A DNA stretch of 64,000 nucleotides from an uncultured Psychrobacter sp. (GCF_947488565.1 NZ_CANKZC010000002.1:620001-684000), one strand, 5' to 3'. Positions 26,657 to 36,987 are shown, numbered from the stretch's first letter. A program made the numbers and translations. Notes: generated by a model from the letters alone, not told the origin.

Positions 26657-29113
26657 TTATTCTCTTAATTGAATCACATTACCTACGGCCTGATTGTTGA
26701 TCTCAGTTTTGCTAAAAGGCATGCGTATCCAGTCCTTAGCAGAGTAACGACGCGTTTGATCACGATGATAAGGTCGCGTCGTATCTGAAGCTTGTGAATA
26801 ACCTAATAGCGCCTCTACAACGGGACCTTTACTATCAAAGGTTACCGCTTGCATATAAGTGGGGCCGTGGGTGATTGGGCCATAAGTGCCATCGTCGTTT
26901 TGACTTGAGCTTGCGACATTGAAGATGCCTTCGCCTCCGAAGCCACCATGCATTGAGATTTTCTCACCGTTTGTGCCTTCATCAATGACGAACTGTAAAT
27001 CGGCAAGCGTGGCATCAAGTGCAATATTTTTACTATTGTAATAGTTGATAGCGTCGCCTAGAGCAGTATGCGTTTTGTCGTTGATGATTAAGTCACGAGG
27101 GGTATTGATAGGATCATTTTTATCAAATGGAGTTTTAAATCCTGCATAACTACTAAACTCAAAGTTGGTCCAGAATTTTCTGAAAACATGAGCGCCTTGG
27201 CTATCAAGGTTATTACGACGATCCCAGTTACTCAAGATAGTACAAGCTTGAGTAGCGTCGATGGTACCACCACCAGTTAGAGGCAAGGTCGGAGCAGCTT
27301 GACAATCGTCTAAAACATCATCCAGTACCAATTCAGCACCATAACTGCGATTGCCGTAGACAACTTCTTGCATATTATCAAGATTGAAAGTAGTGCCGCC
27401 TAGACCATCCGTATTATCCAATCGATCGAATATTTGAGTAAAGGCCATACGAGTACGTGGAGACAATGGCGAGGCATCTTCAGAGAGAGGTAATAACTCA
27501 CGTCTCAATAACGGTGAAAATCCTGTTAGGGGCTTATCTGCATTACTCAGCCAATAAGAATCATTTGAGTTAAGCACATAGTCATCACGAATTAAGAACG
27601 GTAAATTTGAGCCGCCAAAGATACCTGCTTGCGGTGAATCTGCATCATTACCCCATTCACAAGCGGCAGTACTACCATTGAGCGCAGGTAAGTTTGTTGC
27701 TATTAAAGCGCCAAGAGCGGGACCAGCATTAGCACTACAGGTTGCTAGTTTTTCTGCGGTCACATTAGGCACGGTTGAGATATCTGCATACAGTGCTTTA
27801 CCGTAACGGTCGGTTGCGATGGTATTGACAAACCCTAGGCCTAGAATGTTTTGCATTCTATCTTTTAAGTCCTCAACGCTAGTTGCCATGTTCATACTAC
27901 GCCACTGATTGAGCGCGCGGGGATTTTCAGAAGCTGCATCACGAATAGTATAGGCTACATTGCTTGCGTCCCCCCAACCAGGCAGTTGACCGTTTAGCGC
28001 TTTGGCATTCAACATAGGTCCATAGTGAGACACATATAACGATTCAACGCGTTCCCCGCCATCTGGCAACTTAACGGTTACCTCAACTTCTTCGATATCA
28101 CGCTGCTCAAGCATACCGTCGCTATTTAGATAGTTATACTTCATCGGGTCACCGTTTACCAAGCTTAGCTGATAAAGGGTAAAGCGTTTGGCGGTAGAAA
28201 CCGTGTGACTCCATGCCACATCTTTGTTAAAACCGATATTGATAAAGGGCTGACCTTGTTGGGCCGCCCCCATCACATCCAGTTTACCTGGCATAGTCAG
28301 ATGAAACTCATAGAAGCGCTGAACACCGCTCCATGGTTCATGCGGGTTACCATAAAGAATACCCTTGTCGGTACCAGTCACATCGCTACCAAAGGCATAA
28401 GCATTACTACCGCCATTTAAGACGTTGATCGTTGTCATATCGAATTCAGGTGCGGATTCGGCTACTGGGTTTGTCGCAGCACTGCTCATTCTTGAGCTGC
28501 CCATCACTACATTTTGCGCTGGCGGTGCAGCTGCTGCGATAGCGCCGACAAAATTAGAGAGTCCACCGCGCAGGTTGGCTTTGCCATAAACTGTCAATAA
28601 ATCATCAGTAGTGATTTCTCGGACCCATTCAGCATTGGCACAAGCGGGGTCGATATTGGCAGCTCCTGTATCGCGTAAGTACCTGCTATATCCTGCCGCA
28701 TAACCTGTTACCGCATCGATAGTTTCAGGATCTTGAGCCGCTAGGAATTCAGCACGTCGCTCAGGAGAGTTGTACCATGTATAAAATACATCGTTAGCTA
28801 AGTTACCTTGATCACCTAAATACCGCATACTCTCACCACTAGCGACCACCAGTTCACGTGCTAGTGAGCAGAGGTTGTCCTCGGCAAAAGCATAGCCTAC
28901 CCCGTAGCCGAGACTTTTATAATCATTGGCAGTGATATGAGGTATACCGAACTCGGTACGCTGAATGTCTACGGAGTAAGTTGGTTGAGAAATCGTAAAG
29001 TCGTCATCGTCGTCGCCAAAACACCCAGACAGCCCAAAAGAAACTGCGACTGTGAGTAGCGCGAGCCTAGGCACACGCTGATTAAGCATATCAATGCTCA
29101 TAAGCTTATCCAT
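26657..29113 (-). CDS. Penicillin-acylase-family lipoprotein (PvdQ/QuiP-like)
   Basis: The 818-residue precursor has a lipoprotein signal ending LSGC, with Cys31, followed by an acidic run (GDDDDD). The Ntn-hydrolase layout is clear: an alpha chain beginning YSVDIQRTEFGIPHITANDY, a spacer, and the autoprocessing site with the nucleophile serine in LNGGSNAYAFG near residue 235. GNPHEPW and HTVSTAKRFTLY follow in the beta chain. Relatives cleave penicillins, acyl-homoserine lactones or other N-acyl amides; which applies here cannot be read from sequence. Processing and membrane anchoring in the periplasm are inferred. The gene stands alone. Confidence 0.88.
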   Translation of the reverse strand: MDKLMSIDMLNQRVPRLALLTVAVSFGLSGCFGDDDDDFTISQPTYSVDIQRTEFGIPHITANDYKSLGYGVGYAFAEDNLCSLARELVVASGESMRYLGDQGNLANDVFYTWYNSPERRAEFLAAQDPETIDAVTGYAAGYSRYLRDTGAANIDPACANAEWVREITTDDLLTVYGKANLRGGLSNFVGAIAAAAPPAQNVVMGSSRMSSAATNPVAESAPEFDMTTINVLNGGSNAYAFGSDVTGTDKGILYGNPHEPWSGVQRFYEFHLTMPGKLDVMGAAQQGQPFINIGFNKDVAWSHTVSTAKRFTLYQLSLVNGDPMKYNYLNSDGMLEQRDIEEVEVTVKLPDGGERVESLYVSHYGPMLNAKALNGQLPGWGDASNVAYTIRDAASENPRALNQWRSMNMATSVEDLKDRMQNILGLGFVNTIATDRYGKALYADISTVPNVTAEKLATCSANAGPALGALIATNLPALNGSTAACEWGNDADSPQAGIFGGSNLPFLIRDDYVLNSNDSYWLSNADKPLTGFSPLLRRELLPLSEDASPLSPRTRMAFTQIFDRLDNTDGLGGTTFNLDNMQEVVYGNRSYGAELVLDDVLDDCQAAPTLPLTGGGTIDATQACTILSNWDRRNNLDSQGAHVFRKFWTNFEFSSYAGFKTPFDKNDPINTPRDLIINDKTHTALGDAINYYNSKNIALDATLADLQFVIDEGTNGEKISMHGGFGGEGIFNVASSSQNDDGTYGPITHGPTYMQAVTFDSKGPVVEALLGYSQASDTTRPYHRDQTRRYSAKDWIRMPFSKTEINNQAVGNVIQLRE

Positions 29114-29365
29114 CCATGGTTAGTTGGTGTGTATAAAGCCGTTAAAAACAATAATTATCGAGCTTTATATGATCAATAAAATCCTTTTATTGCCAATGCT
29201 CTTTAATACTGATGGCCATCTTGTACCAATCAGCCAACGCTAAATATAAGAGCATTTACTCATCATATAACAACATCGGTCATCTACACCAGTGATAAAA
29301 CACGACATTTGCGCGTTGGTTAATAATACTTTATGATTAATGGCTCTCTATATTAGGAAACGCCG

Positions 29366-30952
29366 ATGTCGTTTGCTCAAGTTTATACCCGTTCGGTCGT
29401 GGGCCTACATGCTCCCAAAGTCATTATTGAAGTACATTTGTCCCAAGGCCTGCCAGCATTGACCATTGTAGGTTTGCCAGAAGCTGCTGTACGCGAGAGT
29501 AAAGATAGAGTGCGCTCAGCCATTCTTAATTCAGGATTTCAATTTCCCAATCGCCGTTTGACTATTAACTTAGCCCCAGCAGACCTGCCTAAAGAAGGTG
29601 CTAGGCTAGATTTACCGATTGCTATCGGTATCTTGGCAGCCAGCGATCAGATTGATCCAGAGTCACTGTCAGGGTTTGAGTTTATCGGTGAGCTAGCACT
29701 GAATGGTGAGCTTCGGCAGGTGACAGGCAGCTTAGCAGTCGCACGCGCGATAAAAGCGGAAGCGTTGGCTTTAAAATCGTCAAAAGTATCGAAGTCGTCA
29801 AAAAATAGTGAGCCACCACTGAATGAGCAACGCCAAAAACCACAAACCGCAGCGTTAATCGTACCGATTGATAATGGCGCTGAAGCTAGCCGTGTCGATG
29901 GCGTTACGATATTGGCCGCCCAAAACTTAAAGGCTGTCTGTGATCATCTGCAATCGCTAACAGACCCTAGTGCTACAGATACGCATTTAGAGGTGGTCCA
30001 GTCTAAACCAACACAGCAGCATACAGGTTATAAAGTAGATTTGGCAGATGTCAAAGGTCAGCATCATGCTAGGCGCGCGCTAGAGATTGCCGCCGCTGGT
30101 GGTCACTCGCTGTTATTTACAGGGCCGCCTGGCTCAGGCAAAACATTGATGGCATCACGGCTGCCGACTATCATGCCGGATCTAAGTGATGAGGATGCGT
30201 TAGAAGTGGCGAGCACCTATTCCGTTGCAGATAGCGACTACGATTATGGCACACGGCCATTTAGACAAGTGCATCACACCATATCAGCGGTGGCGTTGGT
30301 CGGTGGTGGCTCACGCCCCAAACCTGGTGAGATTACACTTGCCAATAAAGGCGTTTTGTTTCTCGACGAATTACCAGAATTTGATCGTACCGTGTTAGAA
30401 GTATTGCGTCAGCCGCTAGAAGCCAAGCAAATCACGATTAGCCGTGCTAACTCGCAAATGACCTTTCCGGCAAACTTTCAATTGGTGGCGGCGATGAATC
30501 CTTGCCCGTGCGGCTACGATGGTGACGGAACAGGCCGTTGTCGTTGTCGACCTGAACAGATTAAGCGTTACCAAGACAAGTTATCAGGACCGCTACTAGA
30601 TAGGATTGATCTACATATTACCGTGCCAGCATTACCGATAGCAGACCTGCAAAATGCCCAAGCTGGCGAAGGCTCCGAACAAGTACGCACGCGAGTAGCC
30701 GCTGCGCATAAGCAGCAATTACAGCGGCAACAAAAAGTAAATAATGAGCTGAGCCCAAGCGAGATTGACAAGTATATTCAGTTAGGCGAGGGCGAACAGC
30801 AGTTATTACAGATGGCACAGCAACGCTTAAATTTATCTGCCCGTGGTTATCATAGAGTGTTGCGAGTGGCGCGTACCATCGCTGATCTTGCCGATAGTAT
30901 CGATATTACCAGCGCCCACGTGTCTGAGGCGCTGAGTTATCGTAGTAAGTAG
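29366..30952 (+). CDS. comM: YifB/ComM-family Mg-chelatase-like AAA+ ATPase
   Basis: The 528-residue protein has an N-terminal Lon-protease-like fold (about 1-170, beginning SFAQVYTRSVVGLHAPKV), a central AAA+ module with Walker A GPPGSGKT near residue 254 and Walker B GVLFLDELPEF, a cysteine cluster in MNPCPCGYDGDGTGRCRC, and a C-terminal helical domain. ComM is a hexameric helicase that extends branch migration during natural transformation. Together with dprA at 9258 it points to competence. It has a polar insertion at about 135-160. Its stop is 12 bases from the convergent fhs stop. Confidence 0.93.
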   Translation: MSFAQVYTRSVVGLHAPKVIIEVHLSQGLPALTIVGLPEAAVRESKDRVRSAILNSGFQFPNRRLTINLAPADLPKEGARLDLPIAIGILAASDQIDPESLSGFEFIGELALNGELRQVTGSLAVARAIKAEALALKSSKVSKSSKNSEPPLNEQRQKPQTAALIVPIDNGAEASRVDGVTILAAQNLKAVCDHLQSLTDPSATDTHLEVVQSKPTQQHTGYKVDLADVKGQHHARRALEIAAAGGHSLLFTGPPGSGKTLMASRLPTIMPDLSDEDALEVASTYSVADSDYDYGTRPFRQVHHTISAVALVGGGSRPKPGEITLANKGVLFLDELPEFDRTVLEVLRQPLEAKQITISRANSQMTFPANFQLVAAMNPCPCGYDGDGTGRCRCRPEQIKRYQDKLSGPLLDRIDLHITVPALPIADLQNAQAGEGSEQVRTRVAAAHKQQLQRQQKVNNELSPSEIDKYIQLGEGEQQLLQMAQQRLNLSARGYHRVLRVARTIADLADSIDITSAHVSEALSYRSK

Positions 30953-30964
30953 TTTATTATTGAA

Positions 30965-32674
30965 TTAAAACAGCCCCGTGATATTACCCGCATCGTCTAA
31001 ATCAATATGCTCAGCAGAAGGGGTTTTAGGCAGGCCGGGCATTTTCATGATAGGGCCGCAAATGACCACGATAAACCCTGCGCCAGCAGAGATACTGATA
31101 TCGCGCACATGAATATCAAAGCCTGTAGGTCGACCAAGTAGTTTGGCATTATCACTAAGCGAATACTGGGTTTTGGCGATACACACTGGCATCTTATCAA
31201 GATTCAATGCTTCTAGGCGGCGTATTTTGGCCTCGGCCAGACTACTAATATCAATATCGTCTGCCCCATAGATGCGCTGTGCAATCGTGCGAATTTTATC
31301 TGCAATGCTGTTGTCACTGTCATAAGCCAAACGAAATTGGCTGGGTTTATGACTGTTATCATCAAGCAGCTTAATTAAAGAGTGTGCTAATTCTTCACCG
31401 CCCGCGCCGCCTTTCTCCCATACTTGCGTTAAGGCAACTTCCACACCTTTTGCTAGGCAAGCTTGCCGTACCAACTCAACCTCAGCGTCCGTATCACTGA
31501 CAAACTGGTTAATGGCGACGACTACGGGCAGTCCGTAGACTTCTTGCATATTTTCGATATGCTTCATTAAATTTGGCAGGCCTTGCTCAAGTGCGATTAA
31601 GTTTTGATCAGTTAGCTTGTCTTTAGCGACACAACCATTATATTTTAACGCTCGAATGGTGGCGACGATAACGGCTGCATCAGGCGTCAATCCTGATAAG
31701 CGACACTTAATGTCACAAAACTTCTGCGCACCAAGGTCAGCGCCAAAGCCCGCCTCAGTAAGGGTATAGTCTGCCAAATGCATGGCAACGCGAGTCGCAA
31801 TGACCGAGTTACAACCATGGGCGATATTGGCAAAGGGGCCACCGTGGACGATGGCAGGCGTGCCCTCAATCGTCTGTACCAAGTTTGGCTTGATAGCTTC
31901 TTTTAGGAGTACGGCCATCGCCCCATGAGCATTGAGGTCTTTGGCGTAGATTGGCTGTTTGTCTTTGTTATACGCTATTAAGATATTGCCTAAACGTTGT
32001 TTTAAATCGTTCAAGTCTGTCGCTAAGCAAAAGATAGCCATCACTTCAGAAGCAACGGTAATATCAAAACCATCCTCACGCATCACGCCATCAGTAGTTT
32101 TGCCAATGCCGCTGATAATATTGCGCAATTGACGATCATTCATATCGACTGCCCGACGCCAGAATACTTGTTTTGGATCGATATTGAGCGCATTACCTTG
32201 ATAGATATGGTTGTCTAATAGCGCTGCCAGTAGGTTATTTGCCGCCCCAATCGCGTGAAAGTCACCGGTAAAATGCAGGTTGATATCTTCCATGGGCAGT
32301 ACTTGCGCGTAACCGCCACCAGCTGCGCCGCCTTTAATCCCAAATACTGGACCGATGGATGGCTCACGTATGGCAACCACCGTTCTCTCAGCGCTGTTTT
32401 GTTGTTTATGTATGCGGTTTAAAGCATCTGCCAAGCCGATGGTGACCGTGGTTTTGCCTTCACCGGCGGGTGTTGGATTAATCGCAGTGACCAGTATCAA
32501 CTTGCTCTGCTTGGCCTTAGCTGGCATGGCAAACACATCGGCTGGATTTATTTTTGCCTTATAATGTCCGTAAGGTTCGATATGAGTGGCTGATAAACCA
32601 AGTTTGTGTGCAATGTCATTGATGGGCTGTAAGGTAACATTTTGGGCGATGGCAATATCGCTGGGTACGGTCAT
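30965..32674 (-). CDS. fhs: Formate-tetrahydrofolate ligase
   Basis: The enzyme makes 10-formyl-tetrahydrofolate from formate, ATP and THF, supplying one-carbon units for purines and for Fmt. At 569 residues it is close to the usual 555-560. The P-loop [20 protein letters not shown] is near residue 65. [28 protein letters not shown] and the C-terminal [19 protein letters not shown] region are conserved; only parts are quoted here. gph lies 84 bases upstream on the same strand and may be co-transcribed. Confidence 0.96.
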   Translation of the reverse strand: MTVPSDIAIAQNVTLQPINDIAHKLGLSATHIEPYGHYKAKINPADVFAMPAKAKQSKLILVTAINPTPAGEGKTTVTIGLADALNRIHKQQNSAERTVVAIREPSIGPVFGIKGGAAGGGYAQVLPMEDINLHFTGDFHAIGAANNLLAALLDNHIYQGNALNIDPKQVFWRRAVDMNDRQLRNIISGIGKTTDGVMREDGFDITVASEVMAIFCLATDLNDLKQRLGNILIAYNKDKQPIYAKDLNAHGAMAVLLKEAIKPNLVQTIEGTPAIVHGGPFANIAHGCNSVIATRVAMHLADYTLTEAGFGADLGAQKFCDIKCRLSGLTPDAAVIVATIRALKYNGCVAKDKLTDQNLIALEQGLPNLMKHIENMQEVYGLPVVVAINQFVSDTDAEVELVRQACLAKGVEVALTQVWEKGGAGGEELAHSLIKLLDDNSHKPSQFRLAYDSDNSIADKIRTIAQRIYGADDIDISSLAEAKIRRLEALNLDKMPVCIAKTQYSLSDNAKLLGRPTGFDIHVRDISISAGAGFIVVICGPIMKMPGLPKTPSAEHIDLDDAGNITGLF

Positions 32675-32758
32675 ATCGAAGGTCTCTTTGCAGAATGCAA
32701 GTGCGTAGGGTAAAGGGTTATTTGCTTAGTGTTTTAAATGTTGTAAATACACTAAAGC

Positions 32759-33436
32759 TTAATTCTTCAAAAGGTATTCAACCAAGGTAGCAAAGTCATC
32801 AAATACTCGAGTAGGATTTAGCTCCCGAATGTCTTGCCCGTAGTTATAACCATAAGATAGCCCAAGGGTGTCCATCTTGGCATTTTGTCCGGCTAATATA
32901 TCGTTTCTTGAATCACCAATCATGACTGCTTGATCTGGAGTAGCATCTAGTGCCTCACAGACGTGTAATAATGGCGCAGGATCAGGCTTTTTGAGAGATA
33001 AGCTATCACCACCGAGCACGGCACTAAATAAGTCTTGCCAGCCAAAGGTTTGCAGGATTTTGGGGACGAAACGAATGGGCTTATTGGTCACTAATGCCAA
33101 CGTATAGCCTGCGGCTTTTAGTTTTTTTAGTCCGCTGTCTACATCTGGGTAGGCGACGGTTTTGCTACCGCTAATATTGTTATAAGCCTCAAAAAATACT
33201 TGCTCTGCGTGATCGGCTTCCTCGATCGTCAGCTCGCCTTCTAAGACTTCTATTTTGCCTACTAACGCGCGCTCGACCAGCATTCTTGAGCCATTGCCGA
33301 CCCAATTGCGTATGGTGTCAAGAGAGTAGGTTTCTTTACCGAGGGTGGTTAGCATCGCATTGGTCGCATCAGCCAAATCTGGCACACTATCAATTAAGGT
33401 GCCATCGAAATCAAAAATTAACAGTTGCTTATCCAT
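32759..33436 (-). CDS. gph: Phosphoglycolate phosphatase, HAD family
   Basis: The 225-residue HAD hydrolase shows the nucleophile motif FDFDGTLIDSVPDL at residues 7-20, the Thr motif LALVTNKP near 116, and the acidic motif VMIGDSRNDILAGQNA near 170. Its length and the cap region (residues 20-85) fit Gph, which dephosphorylates 2-phosphoglycolate, for example from DNA repair. Other HAD phosphatases of this subfamily are hard to exclude. AGGAAT lies directly before the ATG. Confidence 0.88.
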   Translation of the reverse strand: MDKQLLIFDFDGTLIDSVPDLADATNAMLTTLGKETYSLDTIRNWVGNGSRMLVERALVGKIEVLEGELTIEEADHAEQVFFEAYNNISGSKTVAYPDVDSGLKKLKAAGYTLALVTNKPIRFVPKILQTFGWQDLFSAVLGGDSLSLKKPDPAPLLHVCEALDATPDQAVMIGDSRNDILAGQNAKMDTLGLSYGYNYGQDIRELNPTRVFDDFATLVEYLLKN

Positions 33437-33579
33437 TATTCCTCGCTACTAGAAGTATTGCATTCGTTTTTTAAGTTATTAGATTTAAATTTTAGGTTTT
33501 CGTTCTGTCTTACCATAGCACAGCAAACCATTAAAACTAACTGTTACTGGGGTTTTTAATAGCTGACTTTTAACATATG

Positions 33580-34080
33580 CTATTCAGCCTCTTTATAGCG
33601 CGCGCGGTGTTCCTTTTTCATCTTTAGATAGGTTTCGTTTTCGCGGCATTCATCCCATTTTTGTTTAAAAATACGGGCAGATTCTGCTTTAACTGGATCT
33701 TCCTCTTGCCGTGGTAGCTCTTCGCGCCCATGAGCCCCGCTTTGGCCTTTTTTATCATCAGGTACTGGTCCCTTATACTTTTTGCCGCCTTTATGATTGG
33801 CGTAGCGACGGGCGCGGGTATAGCCCATTTGGATAAATTTGCGCGCCATATCTGCACCGACAAAGTCATCATCCGCCAGATAATCTAAAAACATCTGATA
33901 AATAGTTTCGCTGCTTTCTGTCGCAATATCAGGCGTGGCAAAGCGCCAGTGCGGTAGGATTTCGGACTTATAAGGTTCTACCAGTAATACGCCTTGTTCA
34001 CCGCGACCGACGCGATACAGCTCAGGCTGTGCACGCAGATCTAGGTTTTTATAATCCAAATCATAATCAAACTCTCTCAT
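33580..34080 (-). CDS. DUF4385-family protein
   Basis: The 166-residue protein begins MREFDYDLDYKNLDLRAQPE and carries YRVGRGEQGVLLVEPYK, LPHWRF, and DFVGADMARKFIQMGYTRARRYANH. From memory this matches the DUF4385 family, which has no established function. The C-terminal 50 residues are charged, and there is no signal peptide or membrane segment, so a cytoplasmic role is likely. AAGGAAA precedes the ATG. It stands alone between gph and a small exported protein on the other strand. Confidence 0.75.
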   Translation of the reverse strand: MREFDYDLDYKNLDLRAQPELYRVGRGEQGVLLVEPYKSEILPHWRFATPDIATESSETIYQMFLDYLADDDFVGADMARKFIQMGYTRARRYANHKGGKKYKGPVPDDKKGQSGAHGREELPRQEEDPVKAESARIFKQKWDECRENETYLKMKKEHRARYKEAE

Positions 34081-34274
34081 AGTCTTTCCTTATTTATAGT
34101 CGTTTTTTTAGTATTCAGCTGTCAAATTTATCATTATCAATACTATCGAGTATACTGAGCACAGCGGTCTAAAAAACAGCACAAAAATGTTATGCAACCG
34201 TGACAGTAAGTGTTTAGCATGAGAAGCGTCATTAGTAGAAACAACCATTGAGCAGTCCTCAGCAGGTAGATGTC

Positions 34275-34649
34275 ATGACAGTTAGTAAAAATATCGTAAA
34301 TAAAAGCAGTTTAGCCAGCCCGACTTTTACGATGTCATTAAAGCGCGCATTCATACTATCAGCGCTGCTACTTGGAAGTGTGCTAAGCACTAATAGTGCT
34401 CATAGCGCGTGGTTTGAGCGTTTGATACCGCAAGGTGAGAGTTATACCGTGAGCGAGATAGATCGTGATTTGGCATTCGTGATTGATGGTTTTATCTATG
34501 ATGCCCGTACGTCTTGTTTTTTAGCAGTGGGCGATCGGGTGATATTTTTTGAAGGGCGTCACGGTATTGATTACCGTGCCACGATTTATGATTTGGATTC
34601 ACGCGAGCGCTGTCAGCTGCTCTTACGCGGCCGGTTGTATCAAGAATAG
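34275..34649 (+). CDS. Small exported protein of unknown function
   Basis: The ATG at 34275, preceded by CAGGTAG, gives 124 residues; the frame also opens at a TTG at 34248, and an internal ATG at 34332 would give a neater signal peptide. A hydrophobic stretch (LKRAFILSALLLGSVLS) ending SAHSA predicts Sec export. The mature part of about 80 residues has two cysteines (TSCFLAV and ERCQLLL) that could form a disulfide and ends LLRGRLYQE. I do not recognise the family. It is followed by a bidirectional terminator. Confidence 0.65.
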   Translation: MTVSKNIVNKSSLASPTFTMSLKRAFILSALLLGSVLSTNSAHSAWFERLIPQGESYTVSEIDRDLAFVIDGFIYDARTSCFLAVGDRVIFFEGRHGIDYRATIYDLDSRERCQLLLRGRLYQE

Positions 34650-34672
34650 ATCGAACCAAAAATTAAACATAA

Positions 34673-34706
34673 AAAAAGCCCCAAACATTGCTGTTCGGGG
34701 CTTTTT
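34673..34706. terminator. Bidirectional rho-independent terminator
   Basis: AAAAAGCCCC (34673-34682) pairs perfectly with GGGGCTTTTT (34697-34706) across 14 nt. It lies between the small exported protein and the minus-strand tRNA and can stop both. Confidence 0.9.
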
Positions 34707-34723
34707 AGAATTCGTCAAACGAA

Positions 34724-34799
34724 TGGTGGCTCGAGGCAGGATCGAACTGCCGACACACGGATTTTCAATCCGTTGCTCTACCTACTGAGCTATCGAGCC
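34724..34799 (-). tRNA. tRNA-Phe (GAA)
   Basis: On the minus strand the 76-nt sequence folds as a cloverleaf. The acceptor GGCTCGA pairs with TCGAGCC, the D arm contains AGCTCAGTAGGTAGAGC, and the anticodon loop TTGAAAA gives anticodon GAA. The T arm contains GTTCGATCC, and the 3' CCA is encoded. The sequence is close to other gammaproteobacterial tRNA-Phe genes. Confidence 0.96.
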
Positions 34800-34924
34800 G
34801 TCTCGTTGAGGTCGCTATTAAACTAAATATACGCGTTGCTGTCAAGCTATTTTTGCATAATTATGAGAAAAGCTTAAAAATGGGTGGGTATAAGCAGTCA
34901 AAATAAAGACAATGTTACTTTTGC

Positions 34925-35347
34925 TCACTCTTTAACACGCAGTAGCTCATACTCGCTCATAATACGATGAATGTCTGTATCAACAGGAACAAACTCACGA
35001 ACACCTTTTTTAACCTCAGCATCATAGACCAATTTAATAAACTTGGCATCAATGGCGCGGCCTTTATTTTGCGGGTGTACGGTCAAATACTGCAAGCGCT
35101 TGGCATTGGTTTGCCCGTCATCGAAGCAGGCAACAGCGGCGATAGGTTTATCATTAAACATACCGACGTATAAATATTGCCCACGTTTAAAACCTTGCGC
35201 AACGATATTTAATACTTCTACGCCACTAGGCTGCGTATCATCGCTATCGTACAAGGCGTGCAAGCGCTCAGACAGCTCATTGTCGCGGGCAGGTTTTTTG
35301 ATAAGGGGCGCGTCCAAACTATTGATAGCGATGGCTTCTAAAGGCAT
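34925..35347 (-). CDS. Small GNAT-like protein, possibly PanZ/PanM family
   Basis: The 140-residue protein has the core of a small GNAT fold: YLYVGMFNDKPIAAVACF (about 60-77), then LQYLTVHPQNKGRAIDAKFIKLVYDAEVK, where the acetyl-CoA pyrophosphate loop is present but less glycine-rich than in active acetyltransferases. PanZ/PanM proteins of this size sense acetyl-CoA and trigger PanD cleavage. The resemblance is by pattern only, so the PanZ call is tentative. It lies upstream of nothing on its strand except the tRNA. Confidence 0.55.
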   Translation of the reverse strand: MPLEAIAINSLDAPLIKKPARDNELSERLHALYDSDDTQPSGVEVLNIVAQGFKRGQYLYVGMFNDKPIAAVACFDDGQTNAKRLQYLTVHPQNKGRAIDAKFIKLVYDAEVKKGVREFVPVDTDIHRIMSEYELLRVKE

Positions 35348-35641
35348 GACAAATTCCTATTGCTATTATTTGATATAGCATTGCTTGATGGGACGTGGGT
35401 AATCATGATTGATAAAACTTGATACAGTATTTTAGCAGAATAGGATGATTTTGTACGTGGTTTAACGCGTGGTCATGGCGGTAAATGGTAGGGTTTGCTA
35501 TGATAAGGTTATTATTTTTTAACGTTATTAATGATAACTAGCTTTTTTGACTATTTGTGTTTTATCGTTCTCACATTCGGACCCCGTCGGGCTTTTTTAG
35601 GCCTGTTTTTATTGTTTGCTTTTCATTGATAGAGAGTAGCC

Positions 35642-36268
35642 ATGACAACTGATTCAAACTTAAATCTACACGGCCGCCCAGCACGCACGGCCACCGTTGA
35701 GCGCAATACTGCTGAGACGCAAATCACTTGCACAGTTAATCTTGATGGAACCGGTCAAGGAATTGTCGATACTGGCGTGCCATTCTTAGATCATATGATT
35801 GATCAGATTAAGCGTCATGGTTTGTTTGACTTAGATATTAAATGTACTGGCGATACTTACATCGATGATCATCACAGCGTCGAAGATACGGGCATTACCC
35901 TTGGGCAGGCATTCAATAAAGCCCTAGGCGATAAAAAAGGCATCCGTCGTTATGGGCATTTTTACGCGCCACTCGACGAGTCATTGACCCGTGCGGTTGT
36001 CGATCTTTCAGGTCGCCCAGGGCTACACATGGACATTCCGTTTACGCGCTCGCACGTGGGTACTTTCGATGTCGATTTATTTAGTGAGTTTTTCTATGGC
36101 TTGGTTAACCACTCGTGGATGACCGTGCATTTGGATAATCTTAAAGGCAAAAACAGCCATCACCAAATTGAATCTACTTTTAAAGCTTTTGCTCGTGCGC
36201 TGCGTATGGCCTGTGAATATGATGAGCGGGCATTGAATACCTTGCCGTCGACCAAAGAGGCGTTCTAG
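35642..36268 (+). CDS. hisB: Imidazoleglycerol-phosphate dehydratase
   Basis: HisB catalyses the sixth step of histidine synthesis, dehydrating imidazole glycerol phosphate. The 208-residue protein is the monofunctional form without the phosphatase domain. The metal-binding histidine clusters are [24 protein letters not shown] near residue 75 and [19 protein letters not shown] near 172. The preceding 294 bases hold no gene. Its stop codon is directly followed by the hisH ATG, so the two are translationally linked. Confidence 0.96.
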   Translation: MTTDSNLNLHGRPARTATVERNTAETQITCTVNLDGTGQGIVDTGVPFLDHMIDQIKRHGLFDLDIKCTGDTYIDDHHSVEDTGITLGQAFNKALGDKKGIRRYGHFYAPLDESLTRAVVDLSGRPGLHMDIPFTRSHVGTFDVDLFSEFFYGLVNHSWMTVHLDNLKGKNSHHQIESTFKAFARALRMACEYDERALNTLPSTKEAF

Positions 36269-36913
36269 ATGAGTAGAGCTACTAAAATTGTATTATTAGA
36301 TTATGGCATGGGTAATTTGCACTCAGCTGGCAAAGCACTATCAGCGGTAGGTGCAGACGTCTCTATCACCAACGATCCAAAAGTCGTCGCTGCTGCCGAC
36401 AAAATCGTTTTCCCTGGCGTCGGTGCCATGCGCGATTGCATCATTGGTATGCATGAAGCGGGCATCGATGAGGTCGTGCGTGATGCGATATTTAACAAGC
36501 CTGTGATGGCCATCTGTGTGGGCATGCAGGCGTTGTTTGAGCAGTCGGCGGAGAATGGTGGCACGGACTGTTTGGGCATCTTAAATGGCACGGTAGAAGC
36601 CTTTGACCCGGCGTGGACGGATGAGCAAGGCGCGACGATTAAAGTGCCGCACATGGGCTGGAATACTATTACGGAGATGGATACTAGCCACCCGTTATGG
36701 AATGGTATTGCGGACAACGCACATTTTTACTTTGTACATAGCTATTACTGCGCCCCAGCCGATAGCGCACAAGTGGCGGCGGTATGTGACTATGGGCAGC
36801 CATTTTGCGCCAGCATCATCCAAGACAACTTATTTGCCACCCAGTTCCATCCAGAAAAAAGCCACACCGCAGGCTTGCAGTTGTTAAAAAATTTCGTCGA
36901 GTGGGATGTGTAG
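36269..36913 (+). CDS. hisH: Imidazole glycerol phosphate synthase, glutaminase subunit
   Basis: HisH hydrolyses glutamine and passes ammonia to HisF. The class I glutamine amidotransferase triad is present: Cys in [11 protein letters not shown] near residue 82, and His and Glu in [10 protein letters not shown] near 193. The oxyanion region [11 protein letters not shown] and the start [16 protein letters not shown] are typical. At 214 residues it has normal length. It starts immediately after hisB. hisF is not in the window, and hisA lies 21 kb away at 57770. Confidence 0.96.
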   Translation: MSRATKIVLLDYGMGNLHSAGKALSAVGADVSITNDPKVVAAADKIVFPGVGAMRDCIIGMHEAGIDEVVRDAIFNKPVMAICVGMQALFEQSAENGGTDCLGILNGTVEAFDPAWTDEQGATIKVPHMGWNTITEMDTSHPLWNGIADNAHFYFVHSYYCAPADSAQVAAVCDYGQPFCASIIQDNLFATQFHPEKSHTAGLQLLKNFVEWDV

Positions 36914-36951
36914 AGAGGTAGTAAACATAAATTGCATACTTGCTTCAGAAT

Positions 36952-36987
36952 AGGGTAGATTATCGTTTGTATAATCTGCCCTTTTTG
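36952..36987 (+). terminator. Rho-independent terminator after hisH
   Basis: AGGGTAGATTAT (36952-36963) pairs with ATAATCTGCCCT (36971-36982), with one wobble pair and a 7-nt loop, followed by a T-run. Confidence 0.85.

Noticed and set aside
34724..35347. tRNA-Phe as an attachment site
   Set aside because: The tRNA is intact, but no repeat of its 3' end and no integrase occurs in the neighbouring sequence.
36301..36717. 138-codon open frame on the minus strand
   Set aside because: It lies wholly inside hisH, which has all its catalytic residues; the antisense protein has no recognisable pattern.
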